From contig CBDUVB010000006.1 in assembly GCA_965370555.1 (NCBI GenBank), forward strand, positions 6,875 through 70,874: a stretch of 64,000 nt of DNA. The letters run 5' to 3'. The position numbers and the translations under genes were made by a program. A model generated the notes under the pieces. The model was not told the origin of the DNA. It saw nothing but the letters and a program-made list of their open reading frames with translations, and did no database searches. Source of the DNA: JAJOKK01 sp965370555 (GTDB lineage Bacteria > Bipolaricaulota > Bipolaricaulia > UBA7950 > UBA9294). Of this stretch, positions 24,874 to 32,607 are shown piece by piece; position 1 is the first letter of the stretch; each line of letters begins with the position of its first letter.

Positions 24874-25604
24874 TGCGATTCCCCTGGTTCTTCCGAACGG
24901 CTTAACCGGTAGTCCCGCGCCTCAACGGCTCCTGTTACGAGCTTCCGTACTTCCGGATCATCCTCCAGCAGCTTAATCGCCAGCCAGCGTACGGGATAGC
25001 GACCGGCGAGGTGCGCTTGCTGCGACAGTTTTGCCTCCAGCAGCGCGATGATCGATTCCAACGCCTCGCCGTAGTCGACGCGGAACCGCGAGCGGTGATC
25101 TTCCTTGTTCGCACACGCGGCCCAGATTGCCTCGCGCAGATCGCGTTTCCCCTTACCACGGTTACCGATAGTGGGGATCACGGGGACCTGAAGTTCATCG
25201 CTCAAGCGCGACGGATCGACATCGATACCACGGCCGTTGGCGATGTCCATCATGTTGAGAGCGACAACAAGAGAGAACTCCATCTCCAGCAGTTGAAAGG
25301 TGAGGTATAGATTGCGCTCCAGGTTGGAGGCGTCGACGATGTTCAGCACGAGATCTGGACTCTCGTCCAGCAGAAAGTCCCGCGCCACCCGCTCCTCCAA
25401 CGAATAAGAAGTGAGGCTGTAAGTTCCGGGAAGGTCGACCAACGTTATCCTGTCCCCTTTATGGGCGAACAGGCCGATGCGCTTCTCCACTGTCACCCCG
25501 GGGTAGTTGGCGACGAACTGCCGTGCCCCGGTGAGGGTGTTGAACAAGGTCGACTTGCCGCAGTTCGGCTGGCCGGCAACGGCGACGGTGAATGCACGGC
25601 TCAC
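24870..25604 (-). CDS. feoB: FeoB G-protein domain encoded as a separate gene
   Basis: The 244-residue protein is the cytosolic GTPase half of FeoB. I chose GTG 25604 because it overlaps the feoA stop (GTGA) and starts just before the G1 loop; the longer frame lies inside feoA. Motifs are G1 GQPNCGKST, G3 DLPGTYSL, and G4 NMMD (N-x-x-D), with a GDI-like helical tail. Normally this domain is fused to the membrane part. The gene order feoA, feoA, G-protein, permease with 4-base overlaps argues for a functional, translationally coupled transporter rather than a broken gene. Confidence 0.93.
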   Translation of the reverse strand: MSRAFTVAVAGQPNCGKSTLFNTLTGARQFVANYPGVTVEKRIGLFAHKGDRITLVDLPGTYSLTSYSLEERVARDFLLDESPDLVLNIVDASNLERNLYLTFQLLEMEFSLVVALNMMDIANGRGIDVDPSRLSDELQVPVIPTIGNRGKGKRDLREAIWAACANKEDHRSRFRVDYGEALESIIALLEAKLSQQAHLAGRYPVRWLAIKLLEDDPEVRKLVTGAVEARDYRLSRSEEPGESQ

Positions 25605-25825
25605 AGCGGCTCCACCTCCACACCCTCCGCCTCGGCGTGGCGGATCGACACGTGATAGCCACGCACGAGAAGGTCGATCGGATCGACCAACGGCGCGTTG
25701 CGCACGATCTTCACCCACGTCCCTTCGACAAACCCCATATCGAGCAAACGCTGTCCGATGGCCCCGCTCAAGGTGATATCGACAATGCGGGCTTCCTGTC
25801 CAACCCTCAGCTCATCGAGCGTCAT
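25601..25825 (-). CDS. feoA: FeoA-domain protein 1
   Basis: The 74-residue SH3-like FeoA protein (MTLDELRVGQEARIVDI, then GQRLLDMGFVEGTWVKIVRNAP) assists FeoB-dependent ferrous iron uptake. GGAGG lies eight bases before the ATG at 25825. It overlaps its neighbours by 4 bases on both sides. It probably contacts the separate FeoB G protein. Confidence 0.92.
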   Translation of the reverse strand: MTLDELRVGQEARIVDITLSGAIGQRLLDMGFVEGTWVKIVRNAPLVDPIDLLVRGYHVSIRHAEAEGVEVEPL

Positions 25826-26133
25826 CGACGGAACCTCCGTCCGCGGCCGTGGTGTCTGCGACCCCATCCTCGCCGACCGCGCGCTCCACCGAAGCGACAC
25901 ACTCGAATCTGGTTTGCCAAGTCGGGCTCGATCGCAAGCCGGGTCTCACCGGCGGCGACCAACAGAGGAGAGCGATTGCCGGCGACAAGTACCTCAATCT
26001 CCGAATCGAGGGCGAGGCCCATGTCGCTCAACCGCTTCTCGGTCTCCGTCCCGCCATTCATGGCAACGATCCTCGCCCGTTCACCTGCCAGCAGCTCGGC
26101 GAGCGGTGTTATGCGCTCATCCACCTCGTTCAT
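25822..26133 (-). CDS. feoA: FeoA-domain protein 2 with basic C-terminal tail
   Basis: The 103-residue protein has a FeoA-like SH3 domain (about 10-80; ETEKRLSDMGLALDSEIEVL) followed by a short tail rich in Gly, Arg and His (GGARGRRGWGRRHHGRGRRF). Gly/His/Arg-rich tails in Feo proteins may bind metal, an inference. It is the first of four overlapping feo genes, with AAAGGGGCG before the ATG. Confidence 0.88.
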   Translation of the reverse strand: MNEVDERITPLAELLAGERARIVAMNGGTETEKRLSDMGLALDSEIEVLVAGNRSPLLVAAGETRLAIEPDLANQIRVCRFGGARGRRGWGRRHHGRGRRFRR

Positions 26134-26168
26134 GTCGCCCCTTTCACGTCATCTGGTCGGTAGGGCCG

Positions 26169-26192
26169 GGCCCCGCTGAGCACAGCGGGGCC
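26169..26192. other. GC-rich hairpin between DUF4198 gene and feo genes
   Basis: GGCCCCGCTG at 26169-26178 pairs perfectly with CAGCGGGGCC at 26183-26192 around a 4-base loop. It is not followed by a T run on the minus strand, so it may be an mRNA-processing or stabilising structure within one operon rather than a full terminator. Confidence 0.6.
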
Positions 26193-26218
26193 AAACCCAC
26201 CTTGGGTAAGTTGTCGCG

Positions 26219-27073
26219 CTACGGAGCCTCGTCGATGGCGTACACCTTGAACATGATGCACGCACCGATCTCCTGCCCTTTGCCGTTGTAGTCCGCTCCC
26301 TCGAGCAACGCGACGAAGCCCCACCAGCCGGGCCACGGGAAGCTGTAGCTGAACACCCCGTTCTCGTCGGCCATTATCTGCTGGCTTGGGAAGCTCCCGC
26401 CGGGGAGGGCGACCGATTCCACGTTCGGGAACGCCCCCTTGAACGGGACCGGGTTGAGGTGCTCGACTTCGAGCTCAGCACCGGGCACCGGCTCTCCGTC
26501 GAGGAGAACGACGCCGGTGAACGTGTTCCCCACCCACAGTGGAGTGGTCGGCGTTAGCGGGACGATCTCCGCCTTGAGGCCGACCGGTGTATTCCAGTCG
26601 GTAGGCAGGCCGCCCGAGTTGATGATCAACTTCGAGTACTGGGTGATGTACCCGTCCTCGATCGAGTCAAAGTACGAACCCGGTGCGAGGTAAAAGACGA
26701 AATCACCCATCCCGCGTGCGCGGTATTCGATCCGGTAGGCGTTGACGCTGATCGCGCCGTGCTCAAACTTGAATGGCTCCAGCGTGTCGGTTAGATTCCT
26801 CTTCACACCTTTGTGCAGTACACCAACCTCGGCCGGGGCCTCCATGTCCATGCTGGTCGGGTCAGCCCCCGTGCCAGTGTGGTGTTGCGGATCATCTGAG
26901 TGGATGGCTCCGGTCGGGTGGGTGAATATCAGCTGTAGTTCGAGGTTCTTGGAGTCCCCTTCGCTGAGGTAGTCATCCGAGGGGAGGATCATCTGAAAGT
27001 GCCCGAACGAGGCCAGGCTCAGCCCCAGCACTGTTACCAGCGTCAACATCAATAAACGAGTCAATCTCTTCAT
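26219..27073 (-). CDS. Secreted DUF4198-family protein, metal-uptake associated
   Basis: The 284-residue protein begins MKRLTRLLMLTLVTVLGLSLASFGHF, a signal peptide, and matches DUF4198 proteins that often neighbour nickel, cobalt or iron transport genes (for example LILPSDDYLSEGD-type start, GDFVFYLAPGSYFDSIEDGYITQYSK, and a C-terminal beta domain with FSYSFPWPGWWGFVALLEG). AAGGAGG precedes the ATG at 27073 by eight bases; the longer frame upstream is untranslated leader. Position between the DtxR-type operator and feo genes supports a periplasmic role in iron uptake. Confidence 0.82.
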   Translation of the reverse strand: MKRLTRLLMLTLVTVLGLSLASFGHFQMILPSDDYLSEGDSKNLELQLIFTHPTGAIHSDDPQHHTGTGADPTSMDMEAPAEVGVLHKGVKRNLTDTLEPFKFEHGAISVNAYRIEYRARGMGDFVFYLAPGSYFDSIEDGYITQYSKLIINSGGLPTDWNTPVGLKAEIVPLTPTTPLWVGNTFTGVVLLDGEPVPGAELEVEHLNPVPFKGAFPNVESVALPGGSFPSQQIMADENGVFSYSFPWPGWWGFVALLEGADYNGKGQEIGACIMFKVYAIDEAP

Positions 27074-27191
27074 GTGTTTTTCCTCCTTACCTGTAACTTT
27101 TGTTCCCATTTGTTTCCATCCGCGATCGCTCGGTGTTTTCGGTCTGTGCATCACCCCCAATCGATGAGAGTCTTTGTTTCATTCGATTTCG

Positions 27192-27875
27192 TCACGCTTG
27201 CCGTCCTCTTTTCCCCACTGTCCAACCGACGAAGAACAATACACCGCCGCAAAGGACGAGGAGCACCAGGGCAATGAACGCCAACAGTGCCACGATAACC
27301 CACAGGACGGAATCCGCTGAACTGCCTGCTTGAGCGTTCGTTGTACCCGGCATCCACGCAGGGGACGACGCACCGGAGGCCCCGGGTGTTGCCGATTCGG
27401 CGGTCGAAACCGTCGGGGTCACTGCGGGGGTGGACACCACGGGTGTCGCTGATACGGAGGGAGTTACGGGTACGCCCTGTGTGCCATTTGACGGCGCGGC
27501 GTCCTCCGGTTCCTCGATTGCAGACGAATAGATACCTTCCTTGGTGACCACGTGTCCCGGTCCGGCATCGAAGATCACGTAGTACGGCCGAACATCGGGG
27601 ATCGAAATACTCTCTACCGCGCCGTAATCATCGAGCTTCCCTTCCCACAGGGTATTCCCATCAGCGTCTTCCATTCGGACAGGAATTCCGGCTGCACTCG
27701 AACCATCGGAGAACCCGCCTTCGATGTAGATCGTGCCGTCCTCGTTGTCCTCTATGTAGAGGAGTGGGGTGTGGGCACTGGCGGAGACTGCGATAAGAAG
27801 GCATGTCAAAGCGGCGATCATGAGGATCAAGACCCTTCGCCTGTTGCCGCTCCTCTCATATTGGTACTGACTCAT
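27192..27875 (-). CDS. Surface-anchored protein of the metal-uptake operon
   Basis: The 227-residue protein has an N-terminal signal segment (VLILMIAALTCLLIAVSASA), a compact extracytoplasmic domain (about 35-125; TPLLYIEDNEDGTIYIEGGF), a low-complexity Thr/Ser/Pro/Val linker (about 130-185) and a C-terminal transmembrane helix (SVLWVIVALLAFIALVLLVL). Its N-terminal domain resembles small proteins found with DUF4198 and NikK/NikM-type genes. GTAAGGAGGAAACG gives a strong ribosome binding site. It heads the operon controlled from the operator at 27905. No enzymatic motif is seen. Confidence 0.75.
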   Translation of the reverse strand: MSQYQYERSGNRRRVLILMIAALTCLLIAVSASAHTPLLYIEDNEDGTIYIEGGFSDGSSAAGIPVRMEDADGNTLWEGKLDDYGAVESISIPDVRPYYVIFDAGPGHVVTKEGIYSSAIEEPEDAAPSNGTQGVPVTPSVSATPVVSTPAVTPTVSTAESATPGASGASSPAWMPGTTNAQAGSSADSVLWVIVALLAFIALVLLVLCGGVLFFVGWTVGKRGRQA

Positions 27876-27898
27876 CGTTTCCTCCTTACGGGAACCGT

Positions 27899-27928
27899 TA
27901 TATTGTTAGTTATGTCTAACTTTGTCAG
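27899..27928 (-). promoter_or_regulatory. Metal-operon promoter containing DtxR-type operator
   Basis: On the minus strand a weak -35 CTGACA (27923-27928) and -10 AATATA (27899-27904) are separated by 18 bases. The spacer is almost exactly the inverted repeat GTTAG-N6-CTAAC at 27905-27920. Its minus-strand sequence starts GTTAGACAT, the same nine bases as in the dtxR-gene promoter at 28440. Confidence 0.72.
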
Positions 27929-27948
27929 TAAAAAAACTTCCTTTTCTT

Positions 27949-28419
27949 TCAGCTCCCCGCTCCCACCATGTTGGGATCATGCTCCCCATATTCGAGGTAG
28001 TAAGAGAACCCTTTGTGCCAGGCGGGTTCAGACTGTGGGCACGAGGTAAGAAATTCGACGAATTCCGAAAACCTCTTCAGGCTCGCCGGGCTCAACACGT
28101 GCTCCATCCGGCAAGCGTCTTCTTCTGCTCTTTCTCGATCGATGCCGAGAATCTCTGTTAGGAAACGGAGCATGATCTCGTGGCGACGGATGACGTCGTC
28201 AGCCACCCTGCGCCCCTCTGCCGTAAGTTCAATGGAGCCGTATCGCTCATGTCGAACAAGCCCTGCTTTTGCCAGCTTGTTTAAGGCAGCGGATACGCTC
28301 GGCTTGCTCACCCCGAGCGCCTTGCTCAGCTCAGTCACCCTTGCGATGTTGCCAGCCTCGCTCAGCCAGCCGATCGCTTCGAGGTAGTCCTCCATGCTAG
28401 AGCTCTGTCCTGTGATCAT
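27949..28419 (-). CDS. DtxR/MntR-family metal-dependent repressor
   Basis: The 156-residue protein has an N-terminal winged helix (SMEDYLEAIGWL, then ALGVSKPSVSAALNKLAKAGLV) and the family metal-binding/dimerisation domain (RRHEIMLRFLTEILGIDRERAEEDACRMEHVLSP). No SH3 extension is present, so it is MntR-sized. It probably senses Fe2+ or Mn2+ and represses the divergent-in-sense but downstream metal operon and itself, given shared GTTAGACAT operators. Metal specificity cannot be told by eye, though the feo genes favour iron. Confidence 0.92.
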   Translation of the reverse strand: MITGQSSSMEDYLEAIGWLSEAGNIARVTELSKALGVSKPSVSAALNKLAKAGLVRHERYGSIELTAEGRRVADDVIRRHEIMLRFLTEILGIDRERAEEDACRMEHVLSPASLKRFSEFVEFLTSCPQSEPAWHKGFSYYLEYGEHDPNMVGAGS

Positions 28420-28439
28420 GAGTTTCCTTGATCGTAAAT

Positions 28440-28485
28440 GTTAGACATGGTTAACAATACTAACGATCCGGTTGCTTTTTGTCAA
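28440..28485 (-). promoter_or_regulatory. dtxR promoter with autoregulatory palindrome
   Basis: On the minus strand a perfect TTGACA (28480-28485) and TAGTAT (28457-28462) have a 17-base spacer. The palindrome GTTAG (28440-28444) to CTAAC (28460-28464), with GTTAAC at its centre (28450-28455), covers the -10 element and start region, consistent with repression. Confidence 0.78.
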
Positions 28486-28613
28486 GGCTCCGGTGTGCAA
28501 CCGATACCTCGCTAGAATTCATGGGGGTTCGCGCGTTCCTCTCCCCAACTGGTCCTCGTGAAATAGCGGCCGCATCTTCAACGGACTCTTTGCTGCCGGA
28601 AAGAAACGCGTTG

Positions 28614-29999
28614 TCATCCCTTTCCTACCGCGACAAAGCAAAGGTCGGCCACGTTAGTCCCGGTCGGGCCAGTGACAATCAGATCCCCAGCTTCCTCCAA
28701 GGCTTTGTAGGAGTTGTTCTGCTCCAGATATTCCCCGGGATCGATGCCTCGTTCCCGCATCCGACCAACCGTTTTCCCGTCGACCATTCCCCCGGCTGCG
28801 TCGGTCGGGCCATCGCGCCCATCAGTTCCTATAGAAGAGATCACCACCTGAGGAATCCTTTCGATCCCTTGTGCGGCCGACAGGGCGAGTTCCTGATTGC
28901 GCCCTCCCTTGCCGGTTCCCCGCACGGTGACCGTTGTCTCCCCAGCGGCAAGGATCAACGCGGGAAGAGGGACCGGCTGGCCGCTGCTCGCCTCCTCCCT
29001 CGCCACGGCGGCCAGGATCTTACCCACCTCTCGCGCCTCACCTTCGAGGGTGGTCGTGAGGAAAAGCGTGTGATAACCCAAGCGATCCCCTTCCTCGCGC
29101 GCGGCATCGAGGGCGTCGGATCCCGAGCCAATGATCGTGGTCGTCACCCGTTGCAGCACATCGTCTCCGGGTTTGGGAGTCTCCTCAATCTCGCCGCGGA
29201 CGCCCGCCTCAACCCGTTTTCGAACGGGGTCCGGTATTTCCTCCCACAGTCGATACTGACGCAGGATTCGCTTTACCTGGTCAAAGGTCGTCGGATCGCC
29301 CACGGTCGGACCGGATGCGATCGCGTTCAAGGGATCACCGGGCACGTCGGAGAGAACGAGAGCAAGGACCTGCGCGGGGAAGGCGTGCCGCGCAAGCTGT
29401 CCGCCTTTCACCTGCGAGAGGTGCTTTCGCACCGTATTGATCTCCTGGATCTTCGCCCCGGAGCGGAGGAGGAGTTCGTTTATCGCGGCAAGATCAGAGA
29501 GAGTGATCCCGGAGGCGGGCAGAGGGAGAAGAGCCGAACCTCCCCCGGAGATGAGAACGATCACGAGAGCCTCCTCGTTCGCCTCCTCGACAAGGGCCAC
29601 GATCCGTTCCGCGGCCGCTCGGCCGCGCGCATCGGGAACAGGGTGGGAAGCCTCCACGACCTCCACTCTCCGAGTGGGAACCCTGTACCCGTCGGCAGTG
29701 ACCACGAGCCCACCGGAGATCCGCTCGCCCAAGAGGTCTTCCAAGGTCGCGGCCATCCGTGCCGAGGCTTTCCCTATACCCACAACGAGTATTCGCTGGA
29801 TACGGGAAAGGTCGAAGGTTTCCTTCTCGAAGGGCTCCTTCGAGAAGGAAACCTTCGCAACGTGGAGTTGATCCCCCTCGACGTGCACGGCGCGGCGCAG
29901 ACACGTCTCCGGAGCGACCGCTATCAATGCCGCTTGAGCGATCCGATCGAGATCGGCGCGCAGGCTTTCCACATCTCTTGTGAGTCGTCGTTTGCCCAT
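28614..29999 (-). CDS. Glycerate 2-kinase (DUF4147/MOFRL type)
   Basis: The 461-residue protein matches the MOFRL-family glycerate kinases that form 2-phosphoglycerate from glycerate and ATP. The N-terminal domain has VVGIGKASARMA, SHPVPDARG, ISGGGSALLPLP and KHLSQVKGGQLA; the C-terminal MOFRL domain has AAGETTVTVRGTGKGGRNQELALS and GTDGRDGPTDAAGG. Residues 48-62 (AKVSFSKEPFEKETF) are encoded by a perfect 45-bp palindrome and look like an insertion in an otherwise conserved N-terminus. The ATG overlaps the upstream glycosyltransferase stop. With the two glycosyltransferases it may handle glycerate released from, or destined for, a glycosylglycerate solute. Confidence 0.93.
   Translation of the reverse strand: MGKRRLTRDVESLRADLDRIAQAALIAVAPETCLRRAVHVEGDQLHVAKVSFSKEPFEKETFDLSRIQRILVVGIGKASARMAATLEDLLGERISGGLVVTADGYRVPTRRVEVVEASHPVPDARGRAAAERIVALVEEANEEALVIVLISGGGSALLPLPASGITLSDLAAINELLLRSGAKIQEINTVRKHLSQVKGGQLARHAFPAQVLALVLSDVPGDPLNAIASGPTVGDPTTFDQVKRILRQYRLWEEIPDPVRKRVEAGVRGEIEETPKPGDDVLQRVTTTIIGSGSDALDAAREEGDRLGYHTLFLTTTLEGEAREVGKILAAVAREEASSGQPVPLPALILAAGETTVTVRGTGKGGRNQELALSAAQGIERIPQVVISSIGTDGRDGPTDAAGGMVDGKTVGRMRERGIDPGEYLEQNNSYKALEEAGDLIVTGPTGTNVADLCFVAVGKG
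29813..29857. repeat. Perfect 45-bp palindrome inside the glycerate kinase gene
   Basis: Two perfectly complementary 21-bp arms (29813-29833 and 29837-29857) flank a GCT spacer. The arm contains AAGGTTTCCTTCTCGAAGG. It is in frame and encodes residues 48-62 of the kinase. No other copy was seen in this window. Confidence 0.95.
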
Positions 30000-31159
30000 C
30001 AGCTGTCCAAGATCGATCGTTGCTCTTCGAAAACGGGTAGCTGCCCTCGGATATAGGCCTCCGCTTCCTCATCGCTCATCGCTTCCGTCTCGCGTACCAG
30101 GCTCAAGAACCGGCCCTGCCACAGAACGCGCAAGACGTCGAGGATCTTGAGGTCTTCCGAAACGGAGAACGCGTCGATTGCCAGGTAGACTGCCCTCACC
30201 CAAAGAGAAAGAGGAAAGGAATAGCTGTCGAGTTCGCGGGAAGCAATACGGTCTAGATCCTCTCGTAGATCTCCGAGAAAGGCCGCATTCTCCCCCATCA
30301 GCTCTTCGTACTTCTCCTTGAACCGCTGGAGGAGGTCCTTCTGGTCGACCGTAATCGCTCCGGGGCGCTTATCAGGCATCTCTCCCAACCGTTCCACCGG
30401 GCGGACTTCATGCACGGTCTCGATGTAGTCGTGGTAGTAATTGATCAATCGGAAGAGGGTCCCAACAACTTGATAGAACATCGGAACCAGCAGCTTGTCC
30501 GGGTCCGCGTACTGCTTGGTGGATTCGTGTTCTTTCACTCCCAGAACAGCTTCGGCGATCTCCATCTGCTCAGACGTGGCGACCAGGGTGATGAAGATGT
30601 CAATCCCGAATTTCTCGGGAAAGAGTTCGTGCTGGAGAAGGCGTTCCAACAAACGCGCGGAGATCCCGTATTCCCCACCGATCGGCTGCCGCACCCCCAC
30701 ACCGAACAGAACGTTAGTCAGCGGGTAAGCGATCTGATTGGTGATCACCCCATCGTAGTGATGGCGTAGGTAGTAAGGAACGACCAGATCCTTCCCATCA
30801 AGGATTGGACCGGCGAGCTTGTGAACCCAATTCGATTCGATGCTCGTCAGGTCTCCGTCGACTAGGGCGACCGCGGAAGCGCCACGCTCCTGAGCGATCT
30901 CGAGGATCGTGCGGACGCCGTTTCCTTTTCCAAGTCCCCCTGTTTGAGGAGTGAATAGAACCTCCGTTGTCGTCTCCGTTGCTTGCACTTTTTCCTTTGT
31001 ATCGTCGTTCGAAAACCCATCGGAGACGACGATCATGGAGTGCTTGGCTGGGAAGAACTGCTCAAGTCCCCTATCGACCGTCTTGAGCACGCCGGCAACC
31101 GTATCGGCACAGTTCTTGGTGCAAACCCCAACGACAATATCGAGCGTATTTCTATCCAT
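29999..31159 (-). CDS. GT78/GT81-like glycosyltransferase, probable glycosylglycerate synthase
   Basis: The 386-residue GT-A-fold enzyme resembles mannosylglycerate synthase (GT78) and glucosyl-3-phosphoglycerate synthase (GT81): GLGKGNGVRTILE, VDGDLTSIESNWV (the metal-binding DxD-like DGD), VPYYLRHHYDGVITNQIAYPL, QPIGGEYGISARLL, FGIDIFIT. GGAGG lies five bases before ATG 31159; TTG 31171 is a longer alternative. It has no signal or membrane helix. Adjacent glycerate kinase and GT4 genes support synthesis of a glycosylglycerate compatible solute. Donor sugar and exact acceptor remain open. Confidence 0.75.
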   Translation of the reverse strand: MDRNTLDIVVGVCTKNCADTVAGVLKTVDRGLEQFFPAKHSMIVVSDGFSNDDTKEKVQATETTTEVLFTPQTGGLGKGNGVRTILEIAQERGASAVALVDGDLTSIESNWVHKLAGPILDGKDLVVPYYLRHHYDGVITNQIAYPLTNVLFGVGVRQPIGGEYGISARLLERLLQHELFPEKFGIDIFITLVATSEQMEIAEAVLGVKEHESTKQYADPDKLLVPMFYQVVGTLFRLINYYHDYIETVHEVRPVERLGEMPDKRPGAITVDQKDLLQRFKEKYEELMGENAAFLGDLREDLDRIASRELDSYSFPLSLWVRAVYLAIDAFSVSEDLKILDVLRVLWQGRFLSLVRETEAMSDEEAEAYIRGQLPVFEEQRSILDS

Positions 31160-31184
31160 GTCTTCCTCCAATATTATTCCGAGC

Positions 31185-32555
31185 CTATAAGTTTCCTATC
31201 TGTACGATGATGTTATCCAACCGCTGCGCTAAGCTTTCCAAGCTATAGTATTCTCTCCCTAAGTCGAAGTTTCGCTCGACCATCGCCTGTCGCGCTGAAG
31301 AATCGGTAAGAACCTCGATGGCCTTCTCCGTTGCACTCCTAATCATTGCCTCGCTGAGGCAGACCAATCCCGATTCGTCGGTCCTTTCTATATCACTCCC
31401 AAGAGAGATCACGTCGAAACCTTTCTCACGAATATCCGCTTGGTAAACGGGGTATTCAAAGATGGCAACGGGCAGCTTGGCTCGGATGGCCTCAAGAAAT
31501 TGGTTTCCCCAACCCTCGAAAAGAGACGGATAAGTTACAACGTCGGCAAAGGTGTAGCAATCCCAGAGGGAGTAGAGGCGTTCTCCGTCGCTCTCTTCGC
31601 GCCGCGAACGGACCCTTTCCGCGATGAATCGAGCCTCGATCCCCGCGTGCTCGATCTTCCGTTTCAATCGCGAAAGGTACTTTTCCGTCCTGTCTTCCGA
31701 GTATCCGGCAAGGACGAGAACGACCCGATCATCTTTCGTGAACCGCCTTCCATCGTAGAGCCTGCCCTCCTGTAGCTTGGCGATGTTGGAGGGCTCGTTG
31801 AGCTCCTCGACGAGGTCGATGGCCAGCTCGATCCCTTTGCGTTCGACAATTCTGGTGGCTTGAAGAACGATGATGTCGTTCTCGTTGACTCCGATGGCCT
31901 CCCGAAAATCATGGTTGTAATCGTCAATGCACCATGGCTCGCCAGCGAAGTCAAACACGTTCGGAACGATTGTGGACTCCACCCCACTCCTTTGGCGAAG
32001 CTCCGCACGAACCAGACTGTTGATCACTACGTGGGTGACCAATGGATCTTTGGGAGGGAGGTATTCTTGGGCAATGCGTTGCACTACCGCGCAAGTTGGC
32101 GTCATCCCTCGGAACGTCTCCCAGTGAAAATCGTGATGGTGAGCGACAGCGGGGATCTTCCTCTTGCGGACCACGCTCGCGAAAGCAATGGCGGCAGGAA
32201 GGTTCACGCCGATCGACCAGATATTGTTAGGAATGAGTAGGCCGAGGGAGAACTCGTCGATGAACGAACAGAGATCCTTTTCTATAAGATCGGCCACTTC
32301 AAAAATATCCCTTTCCAGGATTGCCTCGCTCTCGTAGTCGGTGAGCCGACCAAAGGCATTACGATGGATCCTCTCGATATTTTCACGATGGTGATACATT
32401 TCTTCGATGAGGAATCCTTCAGCCTTCCCGAGGTCTCCGCCACAGAGGTGAACTGTGTGCCCCAACCCTTCCAGAACAACCTTCCACTTGTCCATCTCCA
32501 GGGAGACGCCGTCCGTATCTCCAATTTTGTAATGGCAAATACCAATCGTAGTCAT
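31185..32555 (-). CDS. GT4-type glycosyltransferase of the glycosylglycerate cluster
   Basis: The 456-residue GT-B-fold enzyme has an N-terminal acceptor domain (GICHYKIGDTDGVSLEMDKW) and a C-terminal nucleotide-sugar domain (QATRIVERKGIELAIDLVEEL, VTYPSLFEGWGNQFLEAIRAKLPVA, cut here for length). The PSLFEGWGNQ segment contains the family E-x7-E-type catalytic region. AAGGGGATAGCT precedes the ATG. It is 25 bases upstream of the GT78/81-like gene and 52 bases downstream of the ABC permease genes. It may extend or modify the same solute or use an imported sugar; no direct evidence for the acceptor. Confidence 0.8.
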   Translation of the reverse strand: MTTIGICHYKIGDTDGVSLEMDKWKVVLEGLGHTVHLCGGDLGKAEGFLIEEMYHHRENIERIHRNAFGRLTDYESEAILERDIFEVADLIEKDLCSFIDEFSLGLLIPNNIWSIGVNLPAAIAFASVVRKRKIPAVAHHHDFHWETFRGMTPTCAVVQRIAQEYLPPKDPLVTHVVINSLVRAELRQRSGVESTIVPNVFDFAGEPWCIDDYNHDFREAIGVNENDIIVLQATRIVERKGIELAIDLVEELNEPSNIAKLQEGRLYDGRRFTKDDRVVLVLAGYSEDRTEKYLSRLKRKIEHAGIEARFIAERVRSRREESDGERLYSLWDCYTFADVVTYPSLFEGWGNQFLEAIRAKLPVAIFEYPVYQADIREKGFDVISLGSDIERTDESGLVCLSEAMIRSATEKAIEVLTDSSARQAMVERNFDLGREYYSLESLAQRLDNIIVQIGNL

Positions 32556-32607
32556 AGCTATCCCCTTAGATCGCTGAATACGGAGGCTCTGTGACTCTCA
32601 CACCCTG

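Noticed and set aside
29813..29857. Palindrome in glycerate kinase as a terminator
   Set aside because: It is in the middle of a coding region without a T run and in frame with the protein.
28479..30056. Long plus-strand open frame of 525 codons
   Set aside because: It is antisense to the glycerate kinase, which has full family motifs; the plus frame has no recognisable domain or start signal.
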